Positions 17,835 to 26,602 of a stretch of DNA of 64,000 nt are shown in pieces. Location of the stretch: the NCBI GenBank assembly GCA_037190845.1, contig JBBCJI010000010.1, positions 1-64,000 of the forward strand, given 5' to 3'. Each line of letters opens with the position of its first letter. The first letter of the stretch is position 1. This DNA is from JBEBVQ01 sp037190845. GTDB taxonomy: Bacteria; Bacteroidota; Bacteroidia; Chitinophagales; Chitinophagaceae. The translations under genes and the position numbers were made by a program. The notes beneath the pieces are model-generated. The model had not been told where the DNA came from and searched no databases. It saw nothing but the letters and a program-made list of their open reading frames with translations.

Positions 17835-18503
17835 TCATTTCCCGGCCAGCGCCAGTATATTTGCGGCAATCTTTTCAGAGATAAGAAATGACTTCCCGTT
17901 GGCCGAGATCATCATACTGTTGTCGTAGGGTAAACGCTCTGTGACCTCAAGCGAAACGCCGATCTGTAATCCGAAACGTTCCAGTTGCTGGAGGAAAGCG
18001 GAAGAAGTGTCTTTTACTGCTACGATCTTGCAGGAAACATGCAGGGGTGCATCAGAAAGCAGCTTTGCCGATGAGGGCGGGATCTCTCCTGCATCATTGG
18101 GAATAGGGTCGCCATGCGGATCGTAAGCCGGGAATCCGAGAAACTCATCCAGCCGTTCGATCAGTTTTTTCGAATGAATATGTTCCAGTTGTTCGGCTAC
18201 TTCATGCACCTCATCCCACGAAAACCGGAGTTTCTTGTGCAGGAATGTCTCCCACAGCCGGTGTTTGCGTAATATCTGCAGTGCATAAGAGATGCCGGAA
18301 TCAGTGAGCTGTATCTTTTTATATTTTTCGTAGTGGATCAATTCTTTTTCAGAGAGCTTACGCAGCATATCCGTGACCGTTGCGGGTTTCGTCTGCATAC
18401 GTTCGGCTATTTCATTTACAGAGGCAGCACCGGCCTCACTCCTGTGCTGGAGCGTATAGATACTTTTGAGATAATTTTCTTCCGTAAAGCTGAGCGTGAT
18501 CAT
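17835..18503 (-). CDS. DtxR/MntR-family metal-dependent transcriptional repressor
   Basis: With the ATG at 18503 the protein has 222 residues. The N-terminal winged helix (about 1-65) contains SFTEENYLKSIYTL and RMQTKPATVTDMLRKLSEKELI. The dimerisation and metal-binding helices follow, with conserved residues in HRLWETFLHKKL and DEVHEVAEQLEH...HSKKLIERLDEFLGFP. A FeoA/SH3-like domain ends the protein. It should repress metal uptake genes (Mn or Fe) in response to the bound metal. No transporter gene is adjacent. An inverted repeat next to its start suggests autoregulation. Confidence 0.9.
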   Translation of the reverse strand: MITLSFTEENYLKSIYTLQHRSEAGAASVNEIAERMQTKPATVTDMLRKLSEKELIHYEKYKKIQLTDSGISYALQILRKHRLWETFLHKKLRFSWDEVHEVAEQLEHIHSKKLIERLDEFLGFPAYDPHGDPIPNDAGEIPPSSAKLLSDAPLHVSCKIVAVKDTSSAFLQQLERFGLQIGVSLEVTERLPYDNSMMISANGKSFLISEKIAANILALAGK

Positions 18504-18509
18504 ACAGAC

Positions 18510-18521
18510 GCTAAAATTAGC
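18510..18521 (-). promoter_or_regulatory. Possible operator overlapping the repressor promoter
   Basis: GCTAA-AA-TTAGC is a 5-bp inverted repeat lying six bases upstream of the repressor ATG. On the minus strand it contains TAATTTTA, close to the -7 consensus. A bound repressor here would block its own promoter. Confidence 0.3.
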
Positions 18522-18552
18522 AAACAACTGTTAAAATCAGTAACAAGTCGTG

Positions 18553-18617
18553 AGTAGCAAGTATCAGGCTGTTATAAATTAAAAGAGTCTGATACCTTCT
18601 ACTTAATACTTGCTACT
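18553..18617. repeat. Imperfect word palindrome between divergent genes
   Basis: AGTAGCAAGTAT (18553-18564) pairs with ATACTTGCTACT (18606-18617), and GTATCAG (18561-18567) with CTGATAC (18589-18595). The right arm carries an extra word, as if one repeat unit had been lost on the left. Confidence 0.5.
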
Positions 18618-18693
18618 ATAATACATTGGCTTTTTATATTGCGTCACTTTTATTATTTTCGTCAGTTGTTATGTTTTATCCAGTTACAGGAAT

Positions 18694-19410
18694 ATGATGG
18701 TTATCAGGAATTGTCGGGTGTTTATTGGATTAATGGTGGTCGCATTTATGTTACGGTCGGAGGTCGCGGCCCAGGTTGCAGATGCGACCGTACAGACACC
18801 AGTACCCCGAAATGTTAAGGTCATTGAAGAATACAATGATAAAAAAGGCAACACGGTTCGTGTGATCCAGTATTCGCAGGGATTGATGAAAGTTACAGAA
18901 ACGATCATCATGCCACGCGCTGTACAGATTGGCTTTAAAGCGCCGATCAATCCGGACACATTGATCAAGGATTCGGTAGTGGTTTTTGTAAACAAATCAA
19001 GGTATAACGTCCAGGTGTTTTACCGCAAAAAAGTGATCCGCAGTTATAAGGCCGTGTTTGGCCCCAAGCCCCAGCAGGACAAATTTATGGAGGGCGACCG
19101 GTGTACACCGGAGGGCTGGTACAAGATATCCGCCAAAAATCCGGCATCCAAATATCACCGGTTTCTGCTCATCAGTTATCCTAATGATTCCAATCGTGTG
19201 CGGTTCAACAAGCTGAAAGAGTCTGGCGTATTACCTGCCACGGCGCGTATCGGCGGTGCTGTAGGTATACATGGCATCTGGGCCGGCGGCGACGACCTGA
19301 TAGAGCTGGGCGTCGGATGGACAGACGGCTGTGTAGCGCTCAAGAACAGCGATATGGAGGAGTTGTATTCTCTGGTGGGTGTAGGGTCGCAGGTGTATAT
19401 TACCAAATAG
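18694..19410 (+). CDS. L,D-transpeptidase family protein (YkuD fold)
   Basis: A signal peptide (1-27, ending VAAQ) precedes a YkuD domain at about 95-237 of 238 residues. The catalytic region has H193 in GIHGIW and C213 in GWTDGCVAL. This corresponds to the HG...S/TxGC signature, with threonine where many family members have serine. Such enzymes cross-link peptidoglycan peptides (3-3 links) or attach proteins to the wall in the periplasm. It stands alone, divergent from the metal-dependent repressor gene. Confidence 0.88.
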   Translation: MMVIRNCRVFIGLMVVAFMLRSEVAAQVADATVQTPVPRNVKVIEEYNDKKGNTVRVIQYSQGLMKVTETIIMPRAVQIGFKAPINPDTLIKDSVVVFVNKSRYNVQVFYRKKVIRSYKAVFGPKPQQDKFMEGDRCTPEGWYKISAKNPASKYHRFLLISYPNDSNRVRFNKLKESGVLPATARIGGAVGIHGIWAGGDDLIELGVGWTDGCVALKNSDMEELYSLVGVGSQVYITK

Positions 19411-19703
19411 GAAATTACCCAATTGGCTGATCCCGACAAATCGGGCCAGACATTAGCTAATTAAAGAATAGTTTTTCTTACCCTGCTATATTTATGAATA
19501 TAGCGATCGGGTATCCCCATAGATACCAAAACTGACCATTTCCCGCTATTTTCTCTCGAAAAATAAAATGACAAAAACTGACCGTTTTTCGTCTTTGTAG
19601 GTAAACTACATTTGCTAAGAGCTTCCGGATCTGATTTTTATCAGCAGCGTTTTCTGGCAAAACACTGGTATCAGTGTATAATTTTTACATAAAAAATATT
19701 ATC

Positions 19704-21005
19704 ATGAAAAAACAATTACAAATTACAGGCCGCACGGTTTTTATCCCTTTTTTAGCAATTCTTATTTGTCTGATGGCCGGTTCGGCAATAAAAACGAATG
19801 CCCAGTGCTCTACACAGCAGACACCTAACGGTAACAGAAGCATATGTGAAGGCGGCTCTGTCTCTATGAGTGCCCGAATCATGGGCGATCCATCCGATTA
19901 CATATGGGAGTGGGAGAAAGACGGTATAATTATCAGCACAATAGAAAATGTATATAATGCGACTACATCTGGTGAATACAGGCTTATCCTGACAGAAAAA
20001 AGTACCAGTTGCAGAGCCGTCTCACCCAACCTTACCATTGTAACGGTTAATCCGCTGCCGGTAGCAGTAATCGATCTCACCGGTCCGGTTGAAATCTGCC
20101 CCGGCGGAGAAGTGACCATTGATGCCGGATCTCATACGGGATTTCAGTACGAATGGTTCAAAGACGGTAGTATGGTAGGGGTGAACCCGACCTATACCGT
20201 GGAGGAAGGCGGGTCGTACCGGGTGCGGGTGACAGATACCAACTCATGTGTGGATACATCCGATGTGCTGCTGGTGAATGATGGTACACCTCCTGTGGTT
20301 TCGCTGAGCCTTCAGGATACTTCTGTATGCGCAGGTGAAGCGGTGCTGCTCGAAGCGCTTGTGTCAGAACCGGATCTTCTGTTTTTATGGCAGCATGGGC
20401 AGGACACGGTGACGGACAGCGACTCTGCTTTTATTGAAATAAACCGGACCGGATTATGGAGTGTGATCGTAAGCAGATCCGGCGCGATAGGCTGTGATGC
20501 GATCTCTGATACGGCCGTGATTACCGTAAACCCGTTACCGGCGCCTCAGATCGTACGTGACGAGGCAGAGCTTCATGTACCGGAAGGATATGTAAGCTAT
20601 CGCTGGATGCTGAATGGTAGTGATATTAATGGGGCAGATACACGTTCCTGGACGGCAGTTGAGGATGGGGATTATAGCGTATCTGTTACCGATAGTAACG
20701 GATGTACCGGTGTATCTCCGGTAGAAAGTGTAACGTTGCCCGCCTCTTCAGTAGCTGCATTTGAGCATAACGAACCGTTTGTGAAAATTTATCCGAACCC
20801 GGCCCGTAATGTGCTGACTGTGGATGCTGTTACATCATTCCACATGGAAATATCCGGTCTGACCGGCAAGGTTTTGCTTCAGCATTCCGGTAGTGCAGGT
20901 AAACATTTGCTGTCTCTTGATGCACTGCCGGCAGGGCTTTACCTGTACAGGATTACAGATGACCGGAAAATCACTGTACATACCGGGAAGCTGATCCGTC
21001 AGTAA
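19704..21005 (+). CDS. Secreted Ig-like repeat protein with T9SS type A sorting domain
   Basis: From the ATG at 19704 the protein has 433 residues. It starts with a signal peptide (ending TNAQC). Four Ig-like/PKD-like modules of about 80 residues follow, each with paired cysteines and the GxYRVxVTD-type strand (GEYRLILTE, GSYRVRVTD, GLWSVIVSR, GDYSVSVTD). A type A sorting domain with IYPNPARNVLTVD comes last. It is 45 bp upstream of a T9SS type B protein and, further on, a kinase/regulator pair on the same strand, so all four may be one transcription unit. Confidence 0.82.
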   Translation: MKKQLQITGRTVFIPFLAILICLMAGSAIKTNAQCSTQQTPNGNRSICEGGSVSMSARIMGDPSDYIWEWEKDGIIISTIENVYNATTSGEYRLILTEKSTSCRAVSPNLTIVTVNPLPVAVIDLTGPVEICPGGEVTIDAGSHTGFQYEWFKDGSMVGVNPTYTVEEGGSYRVRVTDTNSCVDTSDVLLVNDGTPPVVSLSLQDTSVCAGEAVLLEALVSEPDLLFLWQHGQDTVTDSDSAFIEINRTGLWSVIVSRSGAIGCDAISDTAVITVNPLPAPQIVRDEAELHVPEGYVSYRWMLNGSDINGADTRSWTAVEDGDYSVSVTDSNGCTGVSPVESVTLPASSVAAFEHNEPFVKIYPNPARNVLTVDAVTSFHMEISGLTGKVLLQHSGSAGKHLLSLDALPAGLYLYRITDDRKITVHTGKLIRQ

Positions 21006-21050
21006 AAAGATTTCAGTAGCTGATGGATGGAAACAGGGAAGGAGAAGTGC

Positions 21051-23198
21051 ATGAAAAAAATGCTGCCTATAGTATGGTCTTGTATGTGCTGCTGTCTGAT
21101 CTTTTGTGGTGCAGCAGCCCAGCAGGAGAATAATGTATGGATATTCGGAAGCAAGGCGGGCCTGGACTTTAATTCCGGTCCGCCTGCCTCTTTTGTCTCT
21201 GATATCGGCTATGGTAACAGAGAGGCTGCCGCATCCGTATGTGATGCACAGGGTAACCTGTTGTTTTATACAGACGGCAGCAGGGTGTGGAACCGGAACC
21301 ATATGCTGATGAGCAATGCACAGCCGCTGCACCCCCTGTCCAATAGCACAGGCGTTACAGAAAGCACATACCAGGGTACGGTTATCGTACCTGCTATTGG
21401 ATCAGATAGTCTTTACTATGTGTTTTCACTTACACAATCGGATTTTTATTCGACCAATCCTTCTTACGCTTCTTATGGGGGACGGTTGTTTTACAGTATT
21501 ATAGACATGTCGCTCGACAATGGCCTGGGTGATGCAGTGCCTGGCAGAAAATGGCTTGCGATGGACTTTAACCTGACCGAGCAGATGATCGCGATCCCGG
21601 GAGAGGACTGTAACGTGTGGCTGGTGGTGCATGACCGGGATACCAATATGTTCAAGGCCTATGAAATAACCCGCGCGGGAATTGCCACGAGGCCGGTACG
21701 CTCCTATAGTGGCGTACATGGGGCGAAATTGAATGCGCAACAACGTAATGAATGGCATCTGCTCGGGCAGATGAACGTGTCGCCGGACAGAGTCCGGATC
21801 GGTTACAGCAGCACAAGAGCAAATTATTCAGAGCTGCATGATTTCGACCCGGCGCTGGGTGTCGTGTCCAACGGTCAGGTCCTGGATAGCATTACACCAA
21901 CGATAGGCGGTCACAGCACCCATTCTGGTATCTGCTTTTCACCGGACAACAGCAAGGTATACATAAGCGGAGTACGGAATGAGCAGCTTGCCGGGAACCG
22001 GTATTTTCTCTGTCAGTTTGATCTGAATGCCTCCGGAGGTATGGCAGGTGTCAGGGCTACAAAGACCTTTCTTGGAGAAACGTATATTTCCAAACAGTTA
22101 AGACGGGGGCCCGATGGTAAAATATACATGCCGGGATTTAACAGCAGCGACAGTATCAGTGTTGTGGAAATGCCGGATGTAGCCGGCACGGGATGTAATC
22201 ATAGGGTAAATGCGATCGGGTTATCACCGGGAACCCTGAGTGATTTCAACCTGGGGAATCCTGCGGTCCGTGCATTGGCCCCGGATACCGTGATCGTGAC
22301 ATCCGATAGCCTATTTTTCTGTGCTGGCGAAAATATTGAGCTGATCGCCGGCTTCCCTTCCCCGGTAATATGGACAGACGGGCTTACGGATTCTGTAAGG
22401 ATAGCCGACAGTCCCGGCGTTTATCAGGTTTACCATACTGTATTGGAAGATTGCCATTGGGAAACCCGGGTATTTTTTGTCAGCGAAAAAGATCCCCGGT
22501 TTTCGCTGGGCAATGATACTGTGCTTTGCCAGGGAGAGGTGCTGCGGTTGGATATGTCGCATGTGCCGGGCGGGCATCTGTGGCAGGGGCAGTATACAGG
22601 GCCTGTATTCGAGACCCGCGAGGCGGGAATGGTTATGCTTGAAGTGGATGATAACGGATGTGTGCATTCGGATACGATCCGGGTAGAGGTTGTATCAGTA
22701 GCGATAGATCTGGGTGCGGATACAACATTATGCTACGGAAAAGACACCCTGGCATTACATCTGGATGTATCCCCGGAGGCTACTATTCTATGGAATGATG
22801 GTGAAAGCGCAACAGACAGATATATCAGTCAGGATGGTGTGTATAGCGTGTTCGTTGTTTATGACAGGTGCAGCGATTCGGATGCTGTACGTGTCAGAAC
22901 GGAAGTTTGCGATTGCGATACGTACTTCCCCGGAGCTTTCACCCCGAATGGTGACGGGCTGAATGATCACTTCCGGATGATCGCAGATGAGACCTGCCCG
23001 GTAGCAAAATATCAGCTCTCCATTTATAACCGTTGGGGCCAGGCGGTCTACCGTACTTCCGATTACCGTTCGGGCTGGGACGGAATGTTCCGGGGAGCAG
23101 CGGCAGAATCAGGCACGTACATGTACCTTGCCGAATATGCTACGGGTACCGGCATGCATACAAAGAAAATAAAGGGAGATGTAATGCTTGTGCGGTAA
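21051..23198 (+). CDS. Secreted protein with CHU_C (T9SS type B) C-terminus
   Basis: The ATG at 21051 is preceded by GGAGAAG, a clear ribosome binding site, and gives 715 residues; the open frame begins 24 bases earlier. A signal peptide leads into a domain starting ENNVWIFG...GLDFNSG, homologous to the protein at 2901-5144. It has the same order of propeller-like region (residues about 25-400), Ig-like modules with SLGNDTVLC and DLGADTTLC, and a CHU_C domain with FTPNGDGLNDHF and YNRWGQAVY. Surface display through T9SS is expected. The two paralogues form a small family whose function is not known to me. Confidence 0.85.
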   Translation: MKKMLPIVWSCMCCCLIFCGAAAQQENNVWIFGSKAGLDFNSGPPASFVSDIGYGNREAAASVCDAQGNLLFYTDGSRVWNRNHMLMSNAQPLHPLSNSTGVTESTYQGTVIVPAIGSDSLYYVFSLTQSDFYSTNPSYASYGGRLFYSIIDMSLDNGLGDAVPGRKWLAMDFNLTEQMIAIPGEDCNVWLVVHDRDTNMFKAYEITRAGIATRPVRSYSGVHGAKLNAQQRNEWHLLGQMNVSPDRVRIGYSSTRANYSELHDFDPALGVVSNGQVLDSITPTIGGHSTHSGICFSPDNSKVYISGVRNEQLAGNRYFLCQFDLNASGGMAGVRATKTFLGETYISKQLRRGPDGKIYMPGFNSSDSISVVEMPDVAGTGCNHRVNAIGLSPGTLSDFNLGNPAVRALAPDTVIVTSDSLFFCAGENIELIAGFPSPVIWTDGLTDSVRIADSPGVYQVYHTVLEDCHWETRVFFVSEKDPRFSLGNDTVLCQGEVLRLDMSHVPGGHLWQGQYTGPVFETREAGMVMLEVDDNGCVHSDTIRVEVVSVAIDLGADTTLCYGKDTLALHLDVSPEATILWNDGESATDRYISQDGVYSVFVVYDRCSDSDAVRVRTEVCDCDTYFPGAFTPNGDGLNDHFRMIADETCPVAKYQLSIYNRWGQAVYRTSDYRSGWDGMFRGAAAESGTYMYLAEYATGTGMHTKKIKGDVMLVR

Positions 23199-23276
23199 AT
23201 CAGATAAACCACAGCTATAATAATTTGTTGTTCAGCGGGTAAATGATTAATTTGTAAAGGCTGAAAATGCCGAAGC

Positions 23277-25295
23277 ATGTATTATGTTCACGGATATCGG
23301 AGTTTAGGATGCATTGCAAGGATCGTCACGATCACTTCGGTGTTGTCTTTTGCCTGCACTATCCGGTCGGATGCCGGCCCTTTGGGTGAAAAGGGAGCCG
23401 GCAGGACGGTGTTATACAACAGTACAGATACGCTTGCGTTATGGGAGGACATTACAGGCGCAAAAAACTGGAAGACGCCGGAACAGCAGGCGGTATTCTA
23501 CAGAGAAAAGCTTCAGGAATGTAAAGATGCTCAATGGATACACGGGGTCATCCATTGTGCCTATCAGTTAGGGCTTGCGTATAAGAACAGCGGTGACTAT
23601 GACAAGGGGCTGGCTGTATTCAGAGAGGCGCTTGGGTTGAGCTACATAAATAGCGGTTACCGGGGAATGCTTCCCAAGATCTACAATGGCATAGGCTCCA
23701 TATTCCTGGTGCAGGGGCAAATGGAAAGTTCGGTGCGCTGCTTTCATCAGGGTATCTCTCTTTTGCATTATGATACGACAGGGGTAGCTGCCGGGAGCCT
23801 TTACAATAATCTTGCAGGAGTGCTGACACGCATGAAGCGATATGAGGAGGCGCTGAACTATCTGGAAAAAGCAGCCACCCTGGCCGAACAGCAGCAGAAT
23901 GACAGGCTTTTGTGTAATGTGCTTTCCAATAAAGGCAGTGTTTTTTTCCTGCAGCAGGATTATTCCAGGGCGCTGTTTTATTTCGAAAACCTGCTGAAGC
24001 TAAGTCGTGAAAAGGAAATCGTACAGATGGAACACAGCTCCCTGTACAATATCGGGATGATATATATGGCCAGGGAAATGCCCGATAAAGCATTGTATTA
24101 TTTTCAAAAAATGCAGCGGATAGACGGCTACATCAATCCATATAATGCGACTGCCGGTGATCTGGCGATCGGCAAAGCTTACTTTAGTCTGCGCCAGATG
24201 GATCATGCAGAGCGGTTGCTGAAAGAAGTAGCGGCAAAGGCAGCACGGTTTGAACTGAACAATGAGCTGATCAAAGCCCACGACGTATTATCCCGCCTGT
24301 ACCAGGAAAAGGGAGATTTCCGGAAAGCATTTCTCCACAAGGATACATTTCATTTTCTCAACGAAAAATTTGAGAGCAGGCAGGTTTTAAATAATATCAA
24401 TCATCTGGAAGCAAAATTCCGGACGGCGCAGAAAGATAAAGAGATCGCCCAGCAGCATCTGCAGCTCAACAGGCAGGAGCGCGATCTGGAACGTAATAAG
24501 ACATGGCTGTACCTGGCCCTTGCCGGCACTGTTTTACTGATTGTAATACTGATGGGTATTGCCCGTATGTACCGGCAGCGGCAGAAGCTGCACGCCAATC
24601 ATATCCAGATGCTGCAGCGGGATCAGGAGATCTTCCGGCAGGAAAGGGAAATTGCCGAACTGAAGGCAATCATGCAGGGAGAAGAGAAAGAGCGGGCCCG
24701 TATTGCCCGCGAACTGCATGACGGCATTGTGAGTACGCTTTCGGCAACAAGGCTGCACTTCAGCACACTGGTGAGCCGTATCAAAAACTCCTCTTATGAA
24801 GAGGAATTCAGGGAAATACTGGATCAGATCGCAGATGCTACCCAGGAGCTGCGGGTGACGGCTCAGAACCTTACTCCGGAAATATTAATGCAGAACGGGT
24901 TGCTGGATGCCGTAGATCAGTTCTGCAGGAAAATAAGCAAGGTGTCGGGCCTGGAAATTGATTTTGAAGCGATCGGCACCCTGCCTCCGTTGCAGGAGGA
25001 TTTTGAGCTGTCGTTATACCGGATGATACAGGAGCTGATCCATAATGTAGTGAAACATGCCCGGGCTTCCGGTATGATCATACAGATATCTTCGCGTAAT
25101 GACAGATTATATGTTTCCGTAGAAGATAATGGTGTGGGTATTTATGCACATCAGGATGGGAAACACAGTACGGGTACGGGGTTGAAAAATATAGACGCCA
25201 GAATGAAAGTGATGAACGGAAAAATGCATATTGATTCGGATCAAAACGGTACTGCGGTTTATCTGGAATTTGATATTTACTATGTAAAAAAATAA
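23277..25295 (+). CDS. TPR sensor histidine kinase (HisKA_3 type), second copy
   Basis: The 672-residue protein has an N-terminal hydrophobic segment, TPR repeats (about 55-375, e.g. YDKGLAVFREALGLSY and YEEALNYLEKAATLAE), and a coiled segment. One transmembrane helix (about 409-432) leads to a HisKA_3 domain with H481 in RELHDG and a HATPase domain with QELIHNVVKHARA, DNGVGI and GTGLKNI. It is followed after six bases by its response regulator, so the two are co-translated. It is paralogous to the kinases at 5394 and 28551. Confidence 0.9.
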   Translation: MYYVHGYRSLGCIARIVTITSVLSFACTIRSDAGPLGEKGAGRTVLYNSTDTLALWEDITGAKNWKTPEQQAVFYREKLQECKDAQWIHGVIHCAYQLGLAYKNSGDYDKGLAVFREALGLSYINSGYRGMLPKIYNGIGSIFLVQGQMESSVRCFHQGISLLHYDTTGVAAGSLYNNLAGVLTRMKRYEEALNYLEKAATLAEQQQNDRLLCNVLSNKGSVFFLQQDYSRALFYFENLLKLSREKEIVQMEHSSLYNIGMIYMAREMPDKALYYFQKMQRIDGYINPYNATAGDLAIGKAYFSLRQMDHAERLLKEVAAKAARFELNNELIKAHDVLSRLYQEKGDFRKAFLHKDTFHFLNEKFESRQVLNNINHLEAKFRTAQKDKEIAQQHLQLNRQERDLERNKTWLYLALAGTVLLIVILMGIARMYRQRQKLHANHIQMLQRDQEIFRQEREIAELKAIMQGEEKERARIARELHDGIVSTLSATRLHFSTLVSRIKNSSYEEEFREILDQIADATQELRVTAQNLTPEILMQNGLLDAVDQFCRKISKVSGLEIDFEAIGTLPPLQEDFELSLYRMIQELIHNVVKHARASGMIIQISSRNDRLYVSVEDNGVGIYAHQDGKHSTGTGLKNIDARMKVMNGKMHIDSDQNGTAVYLEFDIYYVKK

Positions 25296-25301
25296 TGTTT
25301 T

Positions 25302-25946
25302 ATGCCCATCCGACTTGCTGTTTGTGATGACCATCGCCTGGTGGTCAGTGGAATCCGGAATGCTTTAAACGTCTGTGATCATATTCATGTCATTGCAGAC
25401 TATGCCAGCGGAAAGGAGCTGCTCGACGGGCTGGCTATAGAGCAGCCGGATATACTGCTGCTCGATATACAACTGCCTGATATCTCCGGGACAGAGCTCG
25501 CCGGGATGATCAGTAAGCAGTATCCGGATGTAAAAATAATCGCACTGACCAGTGTTGAGTCCGTGGCTCAGGTGAAAGCAATGCTGATGCATAAATGCAG
25601 AGGGTATGTACTGAAAACCAATACGGATCATAAAATGCTGATTGATGTAATAGAGCAGGTCTATGACGAAAAGATATACATAGATAACGAAGTAAAGGAG
25701 CTGGTGATGCAGGACATGGTGGGCGTCCGTCATTATAACAGGAGCACGGCACCTAAAATAACACGGAGGGAACGGGAAATACTGCAGCTTATCGTCAATG
25801 AACACAGCAATCAGGAAATTGCAGACAAATTACACCTCAGTCTTTATACGGTGGAGAATCACAGGTTCAACCTGATGAGAAAGCTGAATGCGAAAAACAC
25901 GGCCGGGTTGGTCCGGATCGCGTTAAAAAACGGAATGGCGGAATAA
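25302..25946 (+). CDS. NarL/FixJ-family response regulator, second copy
   Basis: The receiver domain has D9/D10, D55 in LLDIQLPD and the LTSVES switch. The LuxR helix-turn-helix (about 148-208) has ITRREREILQLI and SLYTVENHRFNLMRKL. The protein has 214 residues. It starts six bases after the kinase stop and ends 11 bp from the end of the convergent third regulator gene. Confidence 0.93.
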   Translation: MPIRLAVCDDHRLVVSGIRNALNVCDHIHVIADYASGKELLDGLAIEQPDILLLDIQLPDISGTELAGMISKQYPDVKIIALTSVESVAQVKAMLMHKCRGYVLKTNTDHKMLIDVIEQVYDEKIYIDNEVKELVMQDMVGVRHYNRSTAPKITRREREILQLIVNEHSNQEIADKLHLSLYTVENHRFNLMRKLNAKNTAGLVRIALKNGMAE

Positions 25947-25957
25947 CTGATGCGGGT

Positions 25958-26602
25958 CTACCCTGCCTTGATCAGCCCCATCTCTATGGCTTTTTTGACC
26001 AGGCCTGATGCGTTTTTTACATCAAACTTCAGCAGCAGGCTTACGCGGTGATGATCTACGGTACGTTTACTGAGAAATAGCCTGTCCGCAATTTCCTGGC
26101 TGGTATAGTTGTTGCCGATGAGCTGCAGTATTTCATGTTCCCGTGGGGTAAGAGACGGTATTTCCGCTTCTTTTTTTTGCTGCAAAAACATATCCTGAAT
26201 AAACTGCGCCCTGAGCGCCGGGTCGACAAACTGAACTCCTTTGTACACAGATCTGATCGCTTCTATCAGCGTTTCCTGTCCGGTACTTTTCAACAGATAT
26301 CCGAGCGCTCCGTTTTTCAGCATATTCTGTACATGAATGCTTTGGTCGTGATTGGTCAGCGCAAGGATGCAGATAGATGGCCATGAAGACATGATAAACG
26401 GAGTAAGTTCCTCTCCGTTGGCATCCGGCATCTGAATATCCAGTAGCAATACATCCGGTTGTCTTTTTTTCAGACCTTCCATGAGCTGCTTGCCATTGTT
26501 GTATATATCAATGATCTTGATGTCTTCACTGGCCTGCAGCATGACCTGTATGCCTTTTATCACCATCAGATGGTCGTCTGCTATTGCTACTGAAATGCCC
26601 AT
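25958..26602 (-). CDS. NarL/FixJ-family response regulator, third copy
   Basis: The 214-residue protein has D9/D10 and D55 in LLDIQMPD in the receiver. The LuxR domain has LTPREHEILQLI and SKRTVDHHRVSLLLKF. Its ATG overlaps the stop of the upstream kinase by one base (TGATG), so the pair is translationally coupled. It lies tail to tail with the second pair. Confidence 0.93.
   Translation of the reverse strand: MGISVAIADDHLMVIKGIQVMLQASEDIKIIDIYNNGKQLMEGLKKRQPDVLLLDIQMPDANGEELTPFIMSSWPSICILALTNHDQSIHVQNMLKNGALGYLLKSTGQETLIEAIRSVYKGVQFVDPALRAQFIQDMFLQQKKEAEIPSLTPREHEILQLIGNNYTSQEIADRLFLSKRTVDHHRVSLLLKFDVKNASGLVKKAIEMGLIKAG

Noticed and set aside
19432..19445. Terminator after the L,D-transpeptidase gene
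   Set aside because: Only a 5-bp stem (CCCGA/TCGGG) and no T run follows.
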